From Emiliania huxleyi CCMP1516 (Eukaryota > Haptophyta > Isochrysidales > Noelaerhabdaceae), in assembly GCF_000372725.1 (NCBI RefSeq), contig NW_005201192.1:929473-991972 (forward strand): a stretch of 62,500 nucleotides of DNA, in the 5' to 3' direction. The notes under the pieces were generated by a model that was not told the DNA's origin, did no database searches, and was given only the letters and a program-made list of their open reading frames with translations. Shown one piece after another: positions 43,335 through 57,469 of this stretch (within the stretch, counting starts at the first letter, position 1; every line of letters begins with the position of its first letter). The position numbers and the translations under genes were made by a program.

Positions 43335-44874
43335 GGCGGGCGTGCTGGCGGTATTATTCCCTACGCGCGTTTCGAAAAGAAAGACAAGGAGAAATCGTCG
43401 CGCAGGAGTCCAGAGAGATCTCACTGTTTAAAAGTTCAGACTGTCAGTGTCACTGATCACAGCGGGTTTATACCAACAAACCAACTGCACTCCACAAGTC
43501 CGCTCCAAGTACCAAGATAATCGTCGTAAAGGGCGTAGACTTACGCTCTACGGTCTACGCCTAAAACCCATAAAGCATAATCGTCGCAGGAACGGACAAA
43601 AATGGCAAAAAGAAAGGGACTAGGGAGGCGACGGCGAAACGGACAGACCAAGCCAGGAGCCAAGCTAGGGCTGGGGCCTGGGGGGAGGACAGACACGTCC
43701 GGTCGTCCGCCCACCTTTGCGCTTTGCAGGATTTTCCTCTGGGGGGAGGCGGGGCCCCTATGGGGTACCCATGCGGGGGGGAGATGGGGTCCCATGGCTC
43801 ACCGCAGGCGCCGATTTCGCGATTTTTTCTTTTTTGCGCGATTTCTACTTGTTTTTATGAGAATTTCGCGTAGCGACCATGGTCCATGCTATCACGCCTT
43901 GCGACATCCTTTCGGCGCCAGCGCGTGCACGCTTCTGACGCAATGCGCGTCACAAACTGCCTCGGATTGGCTGCTGGCACTCTCGAGGCTATGCCTACAC
44001 AGCCTCGCGCGCATGGGCAGTCAAGAGGGACCATGGCACCTTCTCACGACAGCGCCGGTGCTTCTCTCTTGGACCGGCAAACACGTGGTGGTCTCGTGTC
44101 ACCAATGTGGGACCAGTGCGGCATCGCGCCATCGACAGCTCTGAACTGCGCCTCACCACTGACCGGGAAGGCCGCCAAGTGGGTCAGCACCGGTCGCACA
44201 TGGTGGCAGCAGTCAGCAGCGCATGTCTGATAGCTAGAGCAGCAGCATCAGGGTCGCAGGGTCGGATCATGTCAAGCCTCTCGCCCGGCCGGCCGCGTGC
44301 AGACGTTGGCCTGTCTGCTGTCTGGAGTGATCTGTCGGCGGTCAGTACGCGACCGATCAGGTTGGAGTTTTCTGATGACTGGAGGGTCTGTCTGTATGTA
44401 CTCCTCGAGATCTTTCCAAATCTGCCCTCTGATTAACCTAGCTTAATCGGGAAGTCGATGCTAACGGAGACTAACGGAGCCGGAGCCCCGTTTCCGCACT
44501 GCGCGGCGCACGGTGCCTCCGGGGGGCCCCGCCTCCCCCCTGAGGGATTTTCAGTGTATGTAGCTCTTATACGTACATTCCCGGAGGAGGACTGCTGCGG
44601 AGAGAGAGAGATTGACAGATTGTGTCTGGATTCTGTTTGTGTTTGTTGTTGTAGGATTGCTGACGGGGTTTGCGATTTTGCAAGCAAGGGCGAGGGTGAG
44701 CGTGCAGCGCGGCGCTGAGAGGGCTGACAAACGGGACCGGAGCACTTGGAACTATCATTACACAATGAGGGCCGGGGAGCTACGAAAGAAAGAAAGAACA
44801 CAGACAGCCCAAGGGAGGGATGGCACTTGGAGCACTTGGAGCACTTGGAGCACTTGGAGGCCGTGTAGCCACTG
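43335..44874. other. Intergenic region with several repeat fragments
   Basis: No supported gene. 43600-43745 matches, inverted, the repeat at about 15490-15550 (GACGTGTCTGTCC, CAGCCCTAGCTTGG). 44555-44690 carries a member of the GGGTTTGCGAT family interrupted by about 64 bases. 44823-44860 is four GCACTTGGA units next to the inverted repeat. An open frame at about 43602-44144 lies across repeat DNA and has no domain. Confidence 0.5.
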
Positions 44875-45144
44875 AGATGGCCTTATGACGACCCCATTTC
44901 GACATCGTCCCTAAGGCCTCTGCTCATGAGCTCCATGCGGGAATGACTGGCTCAACCAACTGATCACAAATTCCCACGATATCTCACAAAGCGCCAAAAG
45001 TCTTCATCGTGACAGCATAATTTGATGACTTCGATGTTGCAGAGAGAATTTGTGATCAGTTGGTTGAGCCAGTCATTCCTGCATGGAGCTCATGAGCAGA
45101 GGCCTTAGGGACGATGTCGAAATGGGGTCGTCATAAGGCCATCT
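44875..45144. mobile_element. Inverted repeat with 99-bp arms (MITE-like or hairpin RNA locus)
   Basis: 44875-44973 and 45046-45144 are reverse complements over 99 bases with one mismatch that I found (GCGGG versus GCAGG). Both arms start AGATGGCCTTATGACGACCC and end at ACAAATTC around a 72-base AT-richer spacer. No coding sequence. I see no target-site duplication. It could be a miniature transposable element or the template of a long hairpin RNA. Confidence 0.88.
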
Positions 45145-45434
45145 GGGCAACCACACCGTCCGCCGTCCAGCACAATCGCCAGGGTGGCGAGCGCCGCACA
45201 CAGCACTGTTCGTGCCGCGATCACGAGAGACGCGTGGTCACAAGCGCATCTAGCGCGTCGTTTGATACTGTCTGTCGGTCCCGGGTAGCCTCGGGCGGCA
45301 AGGGCGAGCTCAGGCGAGACACACAGCGCGGACGTCGACGCGCGCGAAACTTACGCGGCAAGAGATTGCTACCCACTTAAAATTTCTTAAATGTGGGCCG
45401 CGCTCTCACAGCCCATCCACGTCTAGTAATCACC
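45145..45434 (+). other. 5' flank of the predicted plastid protein
   Basis: No recognised element. Presumably contains the promoter and leader of the following gene, whose ATG (45435) has an ACCATGG context. Confidence 0.4.
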
Positions 45435-46276
45435 ATGGCTCTGGCTCTAGCTCTTCTTTCGGGGGCGGGCATCGCTTTATTTGCGGGCGGGCGCCCCGTG
45501 GCGCGGCCGGCGGTCGCATTTCGTTCCTCGCGCGTCGCGCTCGCCGATCAGGACGCCACGTGCGTTTCCAATCAAAACGCTTGCGCCGGCCCTCTGGCTC
45601 CGCTTGCCAGATCTTGTGCTCCATTGCGCGTAGGCGCGACGCGAGCGGCAACTCGTGGGAGGAGTACGCGCGGCAGCGCGAAGCTGGCCAGCTGCAAGGC
45701 GGCTCGATCGACCAGGCAAAGGCGGATATCCAGGTCTTCATCGACAGCGGCGGCGACATGGAGTTTGACGGAGGCGACTCGGGCGGCGGCGTCGTCGGCG
45801 ACGGCAACACTGACCTCGAGGACCAGCACAACTCTGCCACGCTCGGCGCGCTGCGCGGCGGCATCGCGGACTTGTCGGCCGCCTCGCAGGAGGTCGGCCG
45901 TGGCCGTGTCAAGTCTGCGGTCGATGCGCGCACCGCGTCGGCCGGAAAGAACTACTTTGGGCGCTCGACCGGGTACGCCGACAAGAAGATTGAGGAGATC
46001 ACCGAGGACGACCTCAAGACGGGCCGGTGAGACCGCGCCCTCGCCCTCCCCCCACACCCACCCACCCACACCCACGTCTGTCGCCGGCACCCTCTTGCCT
46101 TCCCAGCCTCCTCCCGCTGCCCCACGCCCTGCAGGCTCGACTGCGTGCGCGCGCAGCAGCTCGAGAACTGGTTCAACCAGCGCGCGATCCACAAGGTCAA
46201 CAAGGAGCAGGGGCAGGGCGTCGTCCACGGCGCAGCGCCAACCAGCGGGCAGAACGTCGCCAACCCAGATGCCTAG
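45435..46276 (+). CDS. Predicted plastid-targeted acidic protein, unknown
   Basis: The start M-A-L-A-L-A-L-L-S-G-A-G-I-A-L-F-A-G-G is a signal peptide followed by P-A-V-A-F-R-S-S-R, which resembles the A-F cleavage motif of bipartite leaders in algae with secondary red plastids. After a frame change, best explained by an intron from about 45567 to 45641, the body reads N-S-W-E-E-Y-A-R-Q-R-E, then F-I-D-S-G-G-D-M-E-F-D-G-G-D-S-G-G-G, then D-L-E-D-Q-H-N. A second intron (about 46028-46134) leads to L-E-N-W-F-N-Q-R-A-I-H-K-V-N-K-E-Q and a stop at 46274-46276. I recognise the protein texture as real but cannot name the family or function. It might be fused by splicing to the next exons. Confidence 0.6.
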
Positions 46277-46305
46277 CCCCCCCCCCCCCGCCCCCTCGCT
46301 TGGTT

Positions 46306-49380
<3,075 letters not shown>

Positions 49381-51065
49381 AAATAAATAAATAAATAAAA
49401 CGGACACCTCTACTAGGAGATGGGTAAAAAGGAACAGGTCCCCGCCCTTGCGATCTTTGTGCAGGGTTCTTTGTGGGTGTGGTCGGCGACTAGCCGGGGT
49501 CGTCCTCCCGATGGGGGACTAGCACTAGCCGTCTTCCACATGGTCCCTCGGGTCCCTGCTGCTCCTAATCTCTTCGTACATCCTCCTGCTGATCTCCGCA
49601 ACGTCCTGCTCCCTCCCTCGTCTCGCCCTGCGCGCCTGCTCCGCCTCACCGTCGTCTGCCCTGCGTCGTCTGGTGACGGGTCCTCCATAGTCGGTTGAGG
49701 TCGCCGCCCTCCTCGTGCCTCTTCCCAACGTTCCCTCGGCGGTCGATGCCGTCTGGTCCGCCTCCGCCGTCCCCGAGTCTGACCTGCCCTCGTCTGCACT
49801 AGCTTCTGTTTCGTCATCACTGGCGCCTCTCCTCTTCTTTCGCCTCTTCTTGTATGCTTTGTACATTGCGTCGATTCCTTTTCGCGTGAGCACCACCCTG
49901 AAGCTCGCCCAGCAGCGGAACCGCTCCCTAAGTCGAAGGAGCATCATCAGTCTCACCCACTTCGCTCGCTGCCCACTGTCTCCGCTCCCTCCCGCTTGAG
50001 CTGCCGCCGCGGTCCTCGTTCGTCCCGCTGGCTGCTGGCCTGTCTGCACGTTACCTCCGTTATCCCTCCTCCTCCGCGACTCCCTCAAGGCCGGGCGGGC
50101 CTCCTTCCACCCAGCGAAGAGCTTCCTCAGCCACTCGATGTGTTCCTCTCTCTTCATTATGCGCGCCGTAGCCTCATCATTGAGCTGTATCCACCTCTGC
50201 ACCGCTCCCGTCGCCGCCTCGGCCACGACTTGCAGGTTCCTCGTGACCCCGGTGCCAAGGTCCCTTCGGCTCTTCTCCGAGAGGTCATCTACCAGTGCTG
50301 GCAACACCCCCCCGACTGCGGGGGCTAGTGTATCGTACCCGTCCTCGTCCAGCACCCTGTAGCGTGAGCCCTTCAGCGCAGCGACATGCGCCATCCTCAG
50401 CGTCTTCAGCGTATCCTTGGAGTCGGGTGCCGCCTGTGCCACTTTGCTGATCGCCGTCCCTGTCTGCGCTCGCGCTACTCTGAGGAACCATCTGGCCTGC
50501 TCCCTATTCCCCAGGCAGGCGCCGCTAAGCACGTGCGCCATTGTCGCTCTAGGCGGGTTCTCATCTTCCTCGGTCCATTGCTGCGCGGCTTTCCGCACGA
50601 TCGGACACAGCGGGTCCCGCTTTAGTGCTGCCCTCCTCGCCGCGTCCCTCGCGGCCTTACAGACGAGGCAGCCCCTGAGTTCGCTCCTTGTGGCGGCGCC
50701 CGGGGTCTCCCTCCCCGCCTCTCCCCGCATGATCCTCTCGTGGTGCGTTCCGTGTGGCACCCCCGCCTGCTGCCGCACCCGCGCTCCCATGACGGTCTTT
50801 GTCACCACGTTGTGGTCATCCACGTCGGCGAAATCAATCTCGCGCTCGCCGTGCTGATCCTTGATCCGCTGGCGCTTGTCCCATTTGTGTCTCGTCGTTC
50901 CCCTGACCACATCGCTCCACAGCGGCCCCGTTACCCCTGCCGTGTGCGACCCAGCCGTGAGCCCCTCGCCGAGCCGTCCTCGCACCCACTCGTTCGTGTG
51001 GCCGCGTGTGGCGTAATAGGTCCTCCGGTCCAGTACCTCCCGCCCCCCCTCTCTGTCTGTGCAGG
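49381..51065 (-). mobile_element. TTTA-tailed retroelement, longest copy
   Basis: The left end in plus coordinates is AAATAAATAAATAAATAAAA, the reverse complement of a (TTTA)n tail, so the element reads right to left. A 486-codon frame (50985 to 49525) covers most of it. Fragments occur at 8187-8632 (same strand) and 54494-54712 (opposite strand). The tail and 5' truncation of one copy point to a non-LTR retrotransposon. The 5' limit is uncertain; no target duplication was found. Confidence 0.75.
49525..50985 (-). CDS. Retroelement ORF, C-terminal region; no reverse transcriptase seen
   Basis: 486 codons. A possible zinc-knuckle-like region reads C-L-V-C...D-P-L-C-P-I-V...M-A-H-V-L-S-G-A-C-L-G, spacing reminiscent of the C-terminal Cys/His motif of some LINE polyproteins. 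The rest includes basic helical sequence (Y-K-A-Y-K-K-R-R-K-K-R-R) and an Arg/Glu-rich tail. The Y-x-D-D motif of reverse transcriptase is not present, so this is either the end of a 5'-truncated ORF2 or a separate ORF. It starts at the first alternative codon, not a strong ATG. Repeat status is certain from the three copies; coding role is inferred. Confidence 0.5.
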   Translation of the reverse strand: MRGRLGEGLTAGSHTAGVTGPLWSDVVRGTTRHKWDKRQRIKDQHGEREIDFADVDDHNVVTKTVMGARVRQQAGVPHGTHHERIMRGEAGRETPGAATRSELRGCLVCKAARDAARRAALKRDPLCPIVRKAAQQWTEEDENPPRATMAHVLSGACLGNREQARWFLRVARAQTGTAISKVAQAAPDSKDTLKTLRMAHVAALKGSRYRVLDEDGYDTLAPAVGGVLPALVDDLSEKSRRDLGTGVTRNLQVVAEAATGAVQRWIQLNDEATARIMKREEHIEWLRKLFAGWKEARPALRESRRRRDNGGNVQTGQQPAGRTRTAAAAQAGGSGDSGQRAKWVRLMMLLRLRERFRCWASFRVVLTRKGIDAMYKAYKKRRKKRRGASDDETEASADEGRSDSGTAEADQTASTAEGTLGRGTRRAATSTDYGGPVTRRRRADDGEAEQARRARRGREQDVAEISRRMYEEIRSSRDPRDHVEDG

Positions 51066-51297
51066 CATGAATGGGTCTGACCTCGAAAAAAATCGCGATA
51101 TAAGCTTATAAGGGCGCAAGGCGCGATTTAAGGATTTTCGGAATAGGATGTGCTCAGCCATTCTACACCCGTCCGCGCGGGGGGGCCACTCACACGGAGA
51201 CAGAGTCGCCTCAGACAGCTTCACACGCATTCACAAGTCGGACCGCTGCGTGACCTGTGTGTACGGTAGACCTCCCCCCGACAACTCTCTACTCCGT

Positions 51298-52580
51298 CTA
51301 CAATAGCGGCTCAGGCGGGTTGCTCTCCACCTCCTCCAGAGTGGCGTTGACCTCCGCGGCGATCCACTCGAGCTCCTGCTCCGAGAGCCCGCTGCCCAAC
51401 TGGTACACCCGCTGCCCGCCCGGGCCATTGGCCACCAGGTTGAGCACGAAGGTGGGCACGCCGTTGACATACGCCTGTGGAAGGCGAGGGCGCGGCGGCG
51501 GCGGTTGGAGGGGGGCAGGTGTGGGAGTTGCGAGCAGTTAGAGGGGTGGCGCTCACCGCCACGTCCACCGACGCCAGGGCGAGCTGCTCCGTCGGCCCGT
51601 CGGCGGACCTGTTCACCGCTAGGACGCGTGAAGGGACGCGGTTCTGCAGCCGCTCTCCGCCGGCCCGCCTGCGGACTTGAGGCTGACGCCCGCCGTCCTC
51701 TGCGTGAGCTCCTGCGTCGGGAGGAGCCTGAGGTGAAGAGTGCGTGAAGACGGCGTGTATCTCCGCAGCATCGCCGCGTCTCATCTCGAGGACGAATCTC
51801 TCTGCGAGCGCCCGCCGGGACCACCGGAGGGACGTCCACCTCCGCATCTTGGCTCCGCATCTAGGGCTCCGCTCCCACCCAAACGCGCCGATCGACAGCG
51901 TGGTCGCCTTGGCCGGGTCGAGCACCTACCGCCAGCGCACAGCACCATCGCAGGCTGTGGGGACGCCAGCGCGAGCACGGTGCTGGCGACACGCCGCGTG
52001 TGATCGCGGGTTGGATCCCCGCTTTCTAGTTCGGGCACCGTCTGCTTCTAGCTTCGGGCACCGTCTGCTTGACCACTGCGCCGCCGGCAAGCCAGAACGG
52101 GAGCATGAAGAGGGCCGACGCGCCTCCGCTCGCAACCATGCTCACTGTCGCGGGGACGACGGCGCTGAACCACGCGGCAGCGAAGGCGCCGCCGAACAGC
52201 GAGCCGCCGTTCACCAGCCCGGCCGCCGGCACGTCGACGAGCAGCGTGCCGGCGTCCGATCGCGACACGGTGGCGCGGGCGCCGCGTGGCATCGGAGGCA
52301 CGGGCGCTGGCACGCGAGCGAGCCGCTCCTCCGCCTCTCGCAGACGCGCCGCCGCGCGCCGTGCGTCGGCCAGCGCGTCCGCGTACTCGTCGCCCGCCAG
52401 CTGTCGCGGCGGCGGCGGCGGCGGCGGCGGCTCCGGCTGCGGTCGCGGCACGCGCCCGCCGAGCTGGCCACGCGTGCCACAGAGGCGAACGGCCGTCCTG
52501 GCGTGCCGCGCGGGAGGTAGGCAGGTGTGGAGGTGGGCTGGCCAAAGTCCAAACGAGAGCGCGAGCGAGAGCGCTAGCAT
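51298..52580 (-). CDS. Predicted plastid membrane protein, unknown family
   Basis: ATG at 52580 starts a signal peptide (M-L-A-L-S-L-A-L-S-F-G-L-W-P-A) followed by an Arg/Pro-rich transit-like stretch and a coiled coil (about residues 65-90). Then P-A-A-G-L-V-N-G-G-S-L-F-G-G-A-F-A-A-A-W-F and a second hydrophobic segment ending F-M-L-P-F-W-L-A-G-G. Later exons carry V-L-D-P-A-K-A-T-T-L-S-I-G-A-F-G-W-E (acceptor near 51927), Q-L-A-L-A-S-V-D-V-A (51590) and A-Y-V-N-G-V-P-T-F-V-L-N (51477), then L-G-S-G-L-S-E-Q-E-L-E-W-I-A, stop at 51298. Junctions K-Q-T|V-L-D-P and D-V-A|A-Y-V-N are phase 0. The same order is known to me from conserved chloroplast proteins of unknown function in plants and algae. 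The exon(s) around 51750-51880 are uncertain. Confidence 0.65.
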
Positions 52581-52589
52581 GGTGAGCAA

Positions 52590-53180
52590 TTAGTGGAGCG
52601 GAGCTCTGGTGAAAGACAGTGGGAGTGGCTGCGCCGACTCGGATCGACCGACGCCCGGTCGGGTTCGCACGATCTATTCACAGCGAAGGTCAACCTCAGC
52701 GGCTATGGCGATCGCCTCGTCCTGGCCATCGCCACCCCCGTACCCGCACCCGTAGCCGTCTGCCGGCGCCAGCCAGGCACCAACGGCGAATGCGCCCAGG
52801 CCGCCGACTGCCGCGTGCTCCTGCGGCGCCCAAAGGGTTTTTTACTCTCTCTCCCAAAGTGAGCGACAGGAAGGGTGCGACAGGTATTACAGTGAGCGAC
52901 AGGAAGGGTGCGAAGCGCCAGAGGCAGGTAGCTAGCTCGTCGTCCGGAGCATCGGAATCCCTCATTGAGCAACCACCACGAGGTGTTCGCAGTCCTCGTC
53001 CTAGCAACCCCGGGAGTGTTGATTGCGGGCCGCCTCCACCCTCCGCCGCCTTCGCTCGCCTCCCCGTCTCGCGCAGAGGCGCAGCAGCCGGAGGGGAAGG
53101 TGGGTACATGTAGCACAGGAAGGAGGGCGCGCACCTGTGTTGGAGGGCTCCCGTGGGAGGCGTGCGAGCGCCGACGGCAC
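52590..53180. other. Intergenic with a short direct repeat
   Basis: 52860-52914 contains two copies of GTGAGCGACAGGAAGGGTGC, 32 bases apart. No gene is supported. Confidence 0.45.
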
Positions 53181-54255
<1,075 letters not shown>

Positions 54256-54286
54256 GCTCCCAAGACGAAGACCCCTCCAAATCCCC

Positions 54287-54302
54287 GGTGTTTCTTAACA
54301 CC
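54287..54302 (+). terminator. Histone mRNA 3' stem-loop
   Basis: GGTGTT-TCTT-AACACC: a perfect 6-bp stem with a 4-base loop, starting with a GG/CC pair, closing with T-A, and followed by ACCCTG. This matches the architecture of the histone stem-loop (6-bp stem, 4-nt loop, trailing ACCCA) bound by SLBP and cleaved by the U7-dependent machinery in animals and some algae. It lies 31 bases after the H4 stop. Confidence 0.8.
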
Positions 54303-54493
54303 ACCCTGATCTGTCCTCGCACCGCCCATGGGTGGTGCCGTTCCAATCCTTAGGGGGTGCTGAGTGCTGTTGCGAGAGAGAAATAGCGGGAAGGGCGTGG
54401 TGGGAGGAGGGTGCGCCGCCACAACACACGTGTATCACGTTATGTTGTCGCGCACGAAGGGAGGGAGAAAGAAAGAAACCAAAAAAAGGCCCG

Positions 54494-54712
54494 ACTTCGA
54501 CTTCGGGAGCGGTTCCGCTGCTGGGCGAGCTTCAGGATGGTGCTCACGCGAAAAGGAATCGACGCGATGTACAAAGCATACAAGAAGAGGAGAAAGAAGA
54601 GGAGAGGCGCCAGTGATGACGAAACAGAAGCTAGTGCAGACGAGGGCAGGGCAGACCCGGGGACGGCGGAGGCGGACCAGACGGCATCGACCGCCGAGGG
54701 AACGTTGGGATT
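54494..54712 (+). mobile_element. Internal retroelement fragment
   Basis: Nearly identical to the reverse complement of about 49727-49945, including the segment for Y-K-A-Y-K-K-R-R-K-K-R-R. It starts and stops inside the element ORF, with no TTTA tail, so it is a fragment or a captured piece. Located 240 bases after the H4 stop. Confidence 0.8.
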
Positions 54713-54923
54713 TAGCTCGTTCACCGTCGAGCCGGCTCGCGCGGCGTCGTCCCTTGCCACACGCCACAGCTGCGCGCCCACAGCGGTGCGTGGAGAACCT
54801 TTACGACGTCTCTCGCATAAAAGAATTGTGCGGTGATTCGCTCCCGGCGAACCTCCGTTTCCCCCTTTATCGATCTACCCGCTAATTGCAACGACGCGTT
54901 CGCCTCGACACGGATGTCATCTC

Positions 54924-56446
54924 CTACACGAGGCGCTGCAGCATCCACATCATCACCGGCTCGCGGCAGTACGGGCAGTCGCGCATCCGATCCGCGCAAG
55001 CGCCGCACGCGCACTGGTGCCCACATGGCACGGCGATGTGCGTCTTCGGCCTGGTGAAACACACGATGCATGTGGTCTCGCCGCCGAGGGTGGACTCAGG
55101 AACAACCGCCCGGCCAGTGTCGAAGTCGGCGTTGGCGAGCGAGACGGTCGCCACCGCTGGCTGGGGCTCTCCCGACACCGCATCGTCGGAGACGGAGTCG
55201 GAGCTCGGGTCCTCGGGTCCGATCGAGTCCTCATCGGGGGCCGCGGCAGCAAGCTGCGACGGCGACTCCGATGGCGGCGCAAAGGACTCGGCGAGGTCGG
55301 CCGGAGCAGCGGCGCCAACCTCCGGTGATGGCTCCTCTAGTGCCTGTCCCTCTGGCACTACACTCAGCCTCGCCGTCGCCTCGCCGAGGCAGCGGACAGG
55401 CACTCCCGCCTCCTTCTCCGCCTCGGGCGCCGCCACCTCTGCATCCACCTCTGCCAAGTCCGCCTCACCCGCCGCCTCGCCGTGCGCCTGCGACGACCCT
55501 GCCCTGCCCTTCCCCTTCTTCTTCTTCTTCTTTCCCTTCTTGCTTTCCTTCTTCTTGTCTTCCGCCTCCTTCTCCGCCTCGAGCTCCGCCAGAAGCGCGT
55601 CGCCTAGGCACAACCAGGTGTGTGATGAGACGCTGACAAAGCCCAACCTCCATGTCCGCCAAAAGGCGTCTCGCCTCGCCGCTTCGCCTCTGTCTCCTTC
55701 GCCGCCCTCGCCGCCCTCGCTTGCTCCTCGATCAGCTTTGCGCACTCGGTGTGGCCTGCCTGCCTCGCATACTGCAGCGCCGTCTTGCCCCTCGCGTCGC
55801 ACAGCTCCAGGTCCGCACCGCGCTGCAGAAACGTCTCGACCAGACGCTCATGGCCGTTGCCGGCGGCAAGCATCAGCATCGTGGTGTCGTCCACGCCGTC
55901 ACACAGGAACGTTGCGTCCATCTGGCCGCCGCTGTCGACCCAAGCCTCAACCGTCGCCTCCCTGCCTCGCTCGGCCGCCCTCCAGACCTCCTCGGGGACC
56001 TTACACTCCAACATCCCCTCTGCCGCGTGCACGTCCCGGGGCAGCACCTTGTGGCCTCCTTGCGGCCTGAAGGCCTTCACGCACTCGGCGTGTCCCCTCC
56101 GGTGTGCGATCTCCATCGCGGTCAGCCCGCTCTCATTGCGCAGCCGAGTGTTTGCCCCGCCCCGCAGCAATTTGCGCACGATCGCAGCCTCGCCGAAGTA
56201 GGCGGCCGCCATGAGCGCAGTCATTCCGTTGCTCGCCCGCGCGTCCAGGGATGCGCCATGCTCCAGGAGCAGGTCGACCATGCCGGGCTGGCCAAAGTTG
56301 GAGGCGGCCATTAGCAGCGTCAGCCCGGCAACCGGGCCTTGGGTGAAGGCTGCGCTCGGGTCGCCGCCGTCAGCGAGATAGGCCCGCGCTGCCGCCTCGT
56401 TGCCTCTCTGGACCGCCTGCAGGATAGCATCGCGCGCCGGCGCCAT
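54924..56446 (-). CDS. Ankyrin-repeat RING-finger E3 ubiquitin ligase
   Basis: Exons 55675-56446 and 54924-55603 (complement) join in frame to 483 residues. The N-terminal half has ankyrin repeats (G-L-T-L-L-M-A-A-S-N-F-G, G-M-T-A-L-M-A-A-A-Y-F-G, G-L-T-A-M-E-I-A-H-R-R-G, T-T-M-L-M-L-A-A-G-N-G-H and G-K-T-A-L-Q-Y-A-R-Q-A-G). A Lys/Glu-rich coiled coil (E-L-E-A-E-K-E-A-E-D-K-K) and an acidic linker follow. The last 45 residues are a RING: C-I-V-C-F-T...H-I-A-V-P-C-G-H-Q-C-A-C-G-A-C...C-P-Y-C-R-E-P-V, with all eight ligands. Such proteins recruit substrates through ankyrin repeats and bind E2 through the RING. The 71-base intron has a GC donor (AG|GCGAGA). Confidence 0.92.
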
Positions 56447-56822
56447 TGTTCGCGGGGATGGAGCCCTAGCCCCGCTTGGAGCAGAGGAAGGTGAACCCCT
56501 GCGCGCGCAGCACCGCGAGCAGAGGAGGTGAACCCCAACGCGCTGTGACCCCAGGTTCCGGCGGCAAACCCCGCAAAGTGACCCGTTTTTACCCACCCAC
56601 GCCCGTGCGCGCGTATCTTAGCTTAGGTACGCGGCCACACGCGCTGGCGCGCACGGCAACCGGGAGTTACACGCGCGACACGAGGGACTGTGTATCCTTG
56701 CCTGCCTCGGGGGAGTCCCGTGTATTTTTTCTTTTTGCCGACCTCCGCGGCCTCGTCGCACTCACCTGCCGTTCGCCGTGAGCGTGCACTTGCCCATTCG
56801 CCGTGTGCCGCACGCCGCCCAA
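56447..56822. promoter_or_regulatory. Bidirectional promoter region between divergent ubiquitin-system genes
   Basis: 376 bases between the start codons of the ankyrin/RING ligase (minus) and the OTU protease (plus). An AT-rich stretch (GTGTATTTTTTCTTTTTG, about 56720) lies in it; no defined element is recognised. Confidence 0.35.
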
Positions 56823-57381
56823 ATGCGCGGATCTTTGCCGTCGCCCAAGGCCTCGCGGAGACAGCGCGCGAAGGACGCTGCCTGGAAGCGGCTCCGGCTC
56901 GGCCTCAGCCCGCGTGCTGTCGTCCGAGCGGCGAGCCGGCCGTCGCCTGTGCTCCCGGCCAAGTCTCTGCGCCAATCAGAGCCGCGGGTGGCGTTGGAGG
57001 CGGCGTCCGTAGTGCAGCCTCCGGAGGCGGCGCCGTCCGCACTGGGGCGAGGGGCCAAGCGGCAGCGGCCCTCGCGGACCGGCGGCCCCGCCCCGACCCG
57101 GCCGGCGGCCCAGGCGTCCTCGGCGTCTGCATCGTCGGACGACGACTCGGTCGGCCGGGAGTCGCACGAGAGCTCCTCCGAGGAGCGGCCGCACGCCGCC
57201 AAGTCCGCCCGCCCACTCGCCGACGCGTCGACTCGATCCCACACGTGTGCTGCCGCCGCTCCCGCCTCTCCGGGGCGAGCCGCTCCATCCGCGCGGCCGA
57301 GGGAAGCTCCGGGGCAGCAGGCGAAGAGGGAAAGGGGGCCGCCGCATCAGCGACGCAATGGGAGCGGGCAAGAGGTGCAGC

Positions 57382-57469
<88 letters not shown>

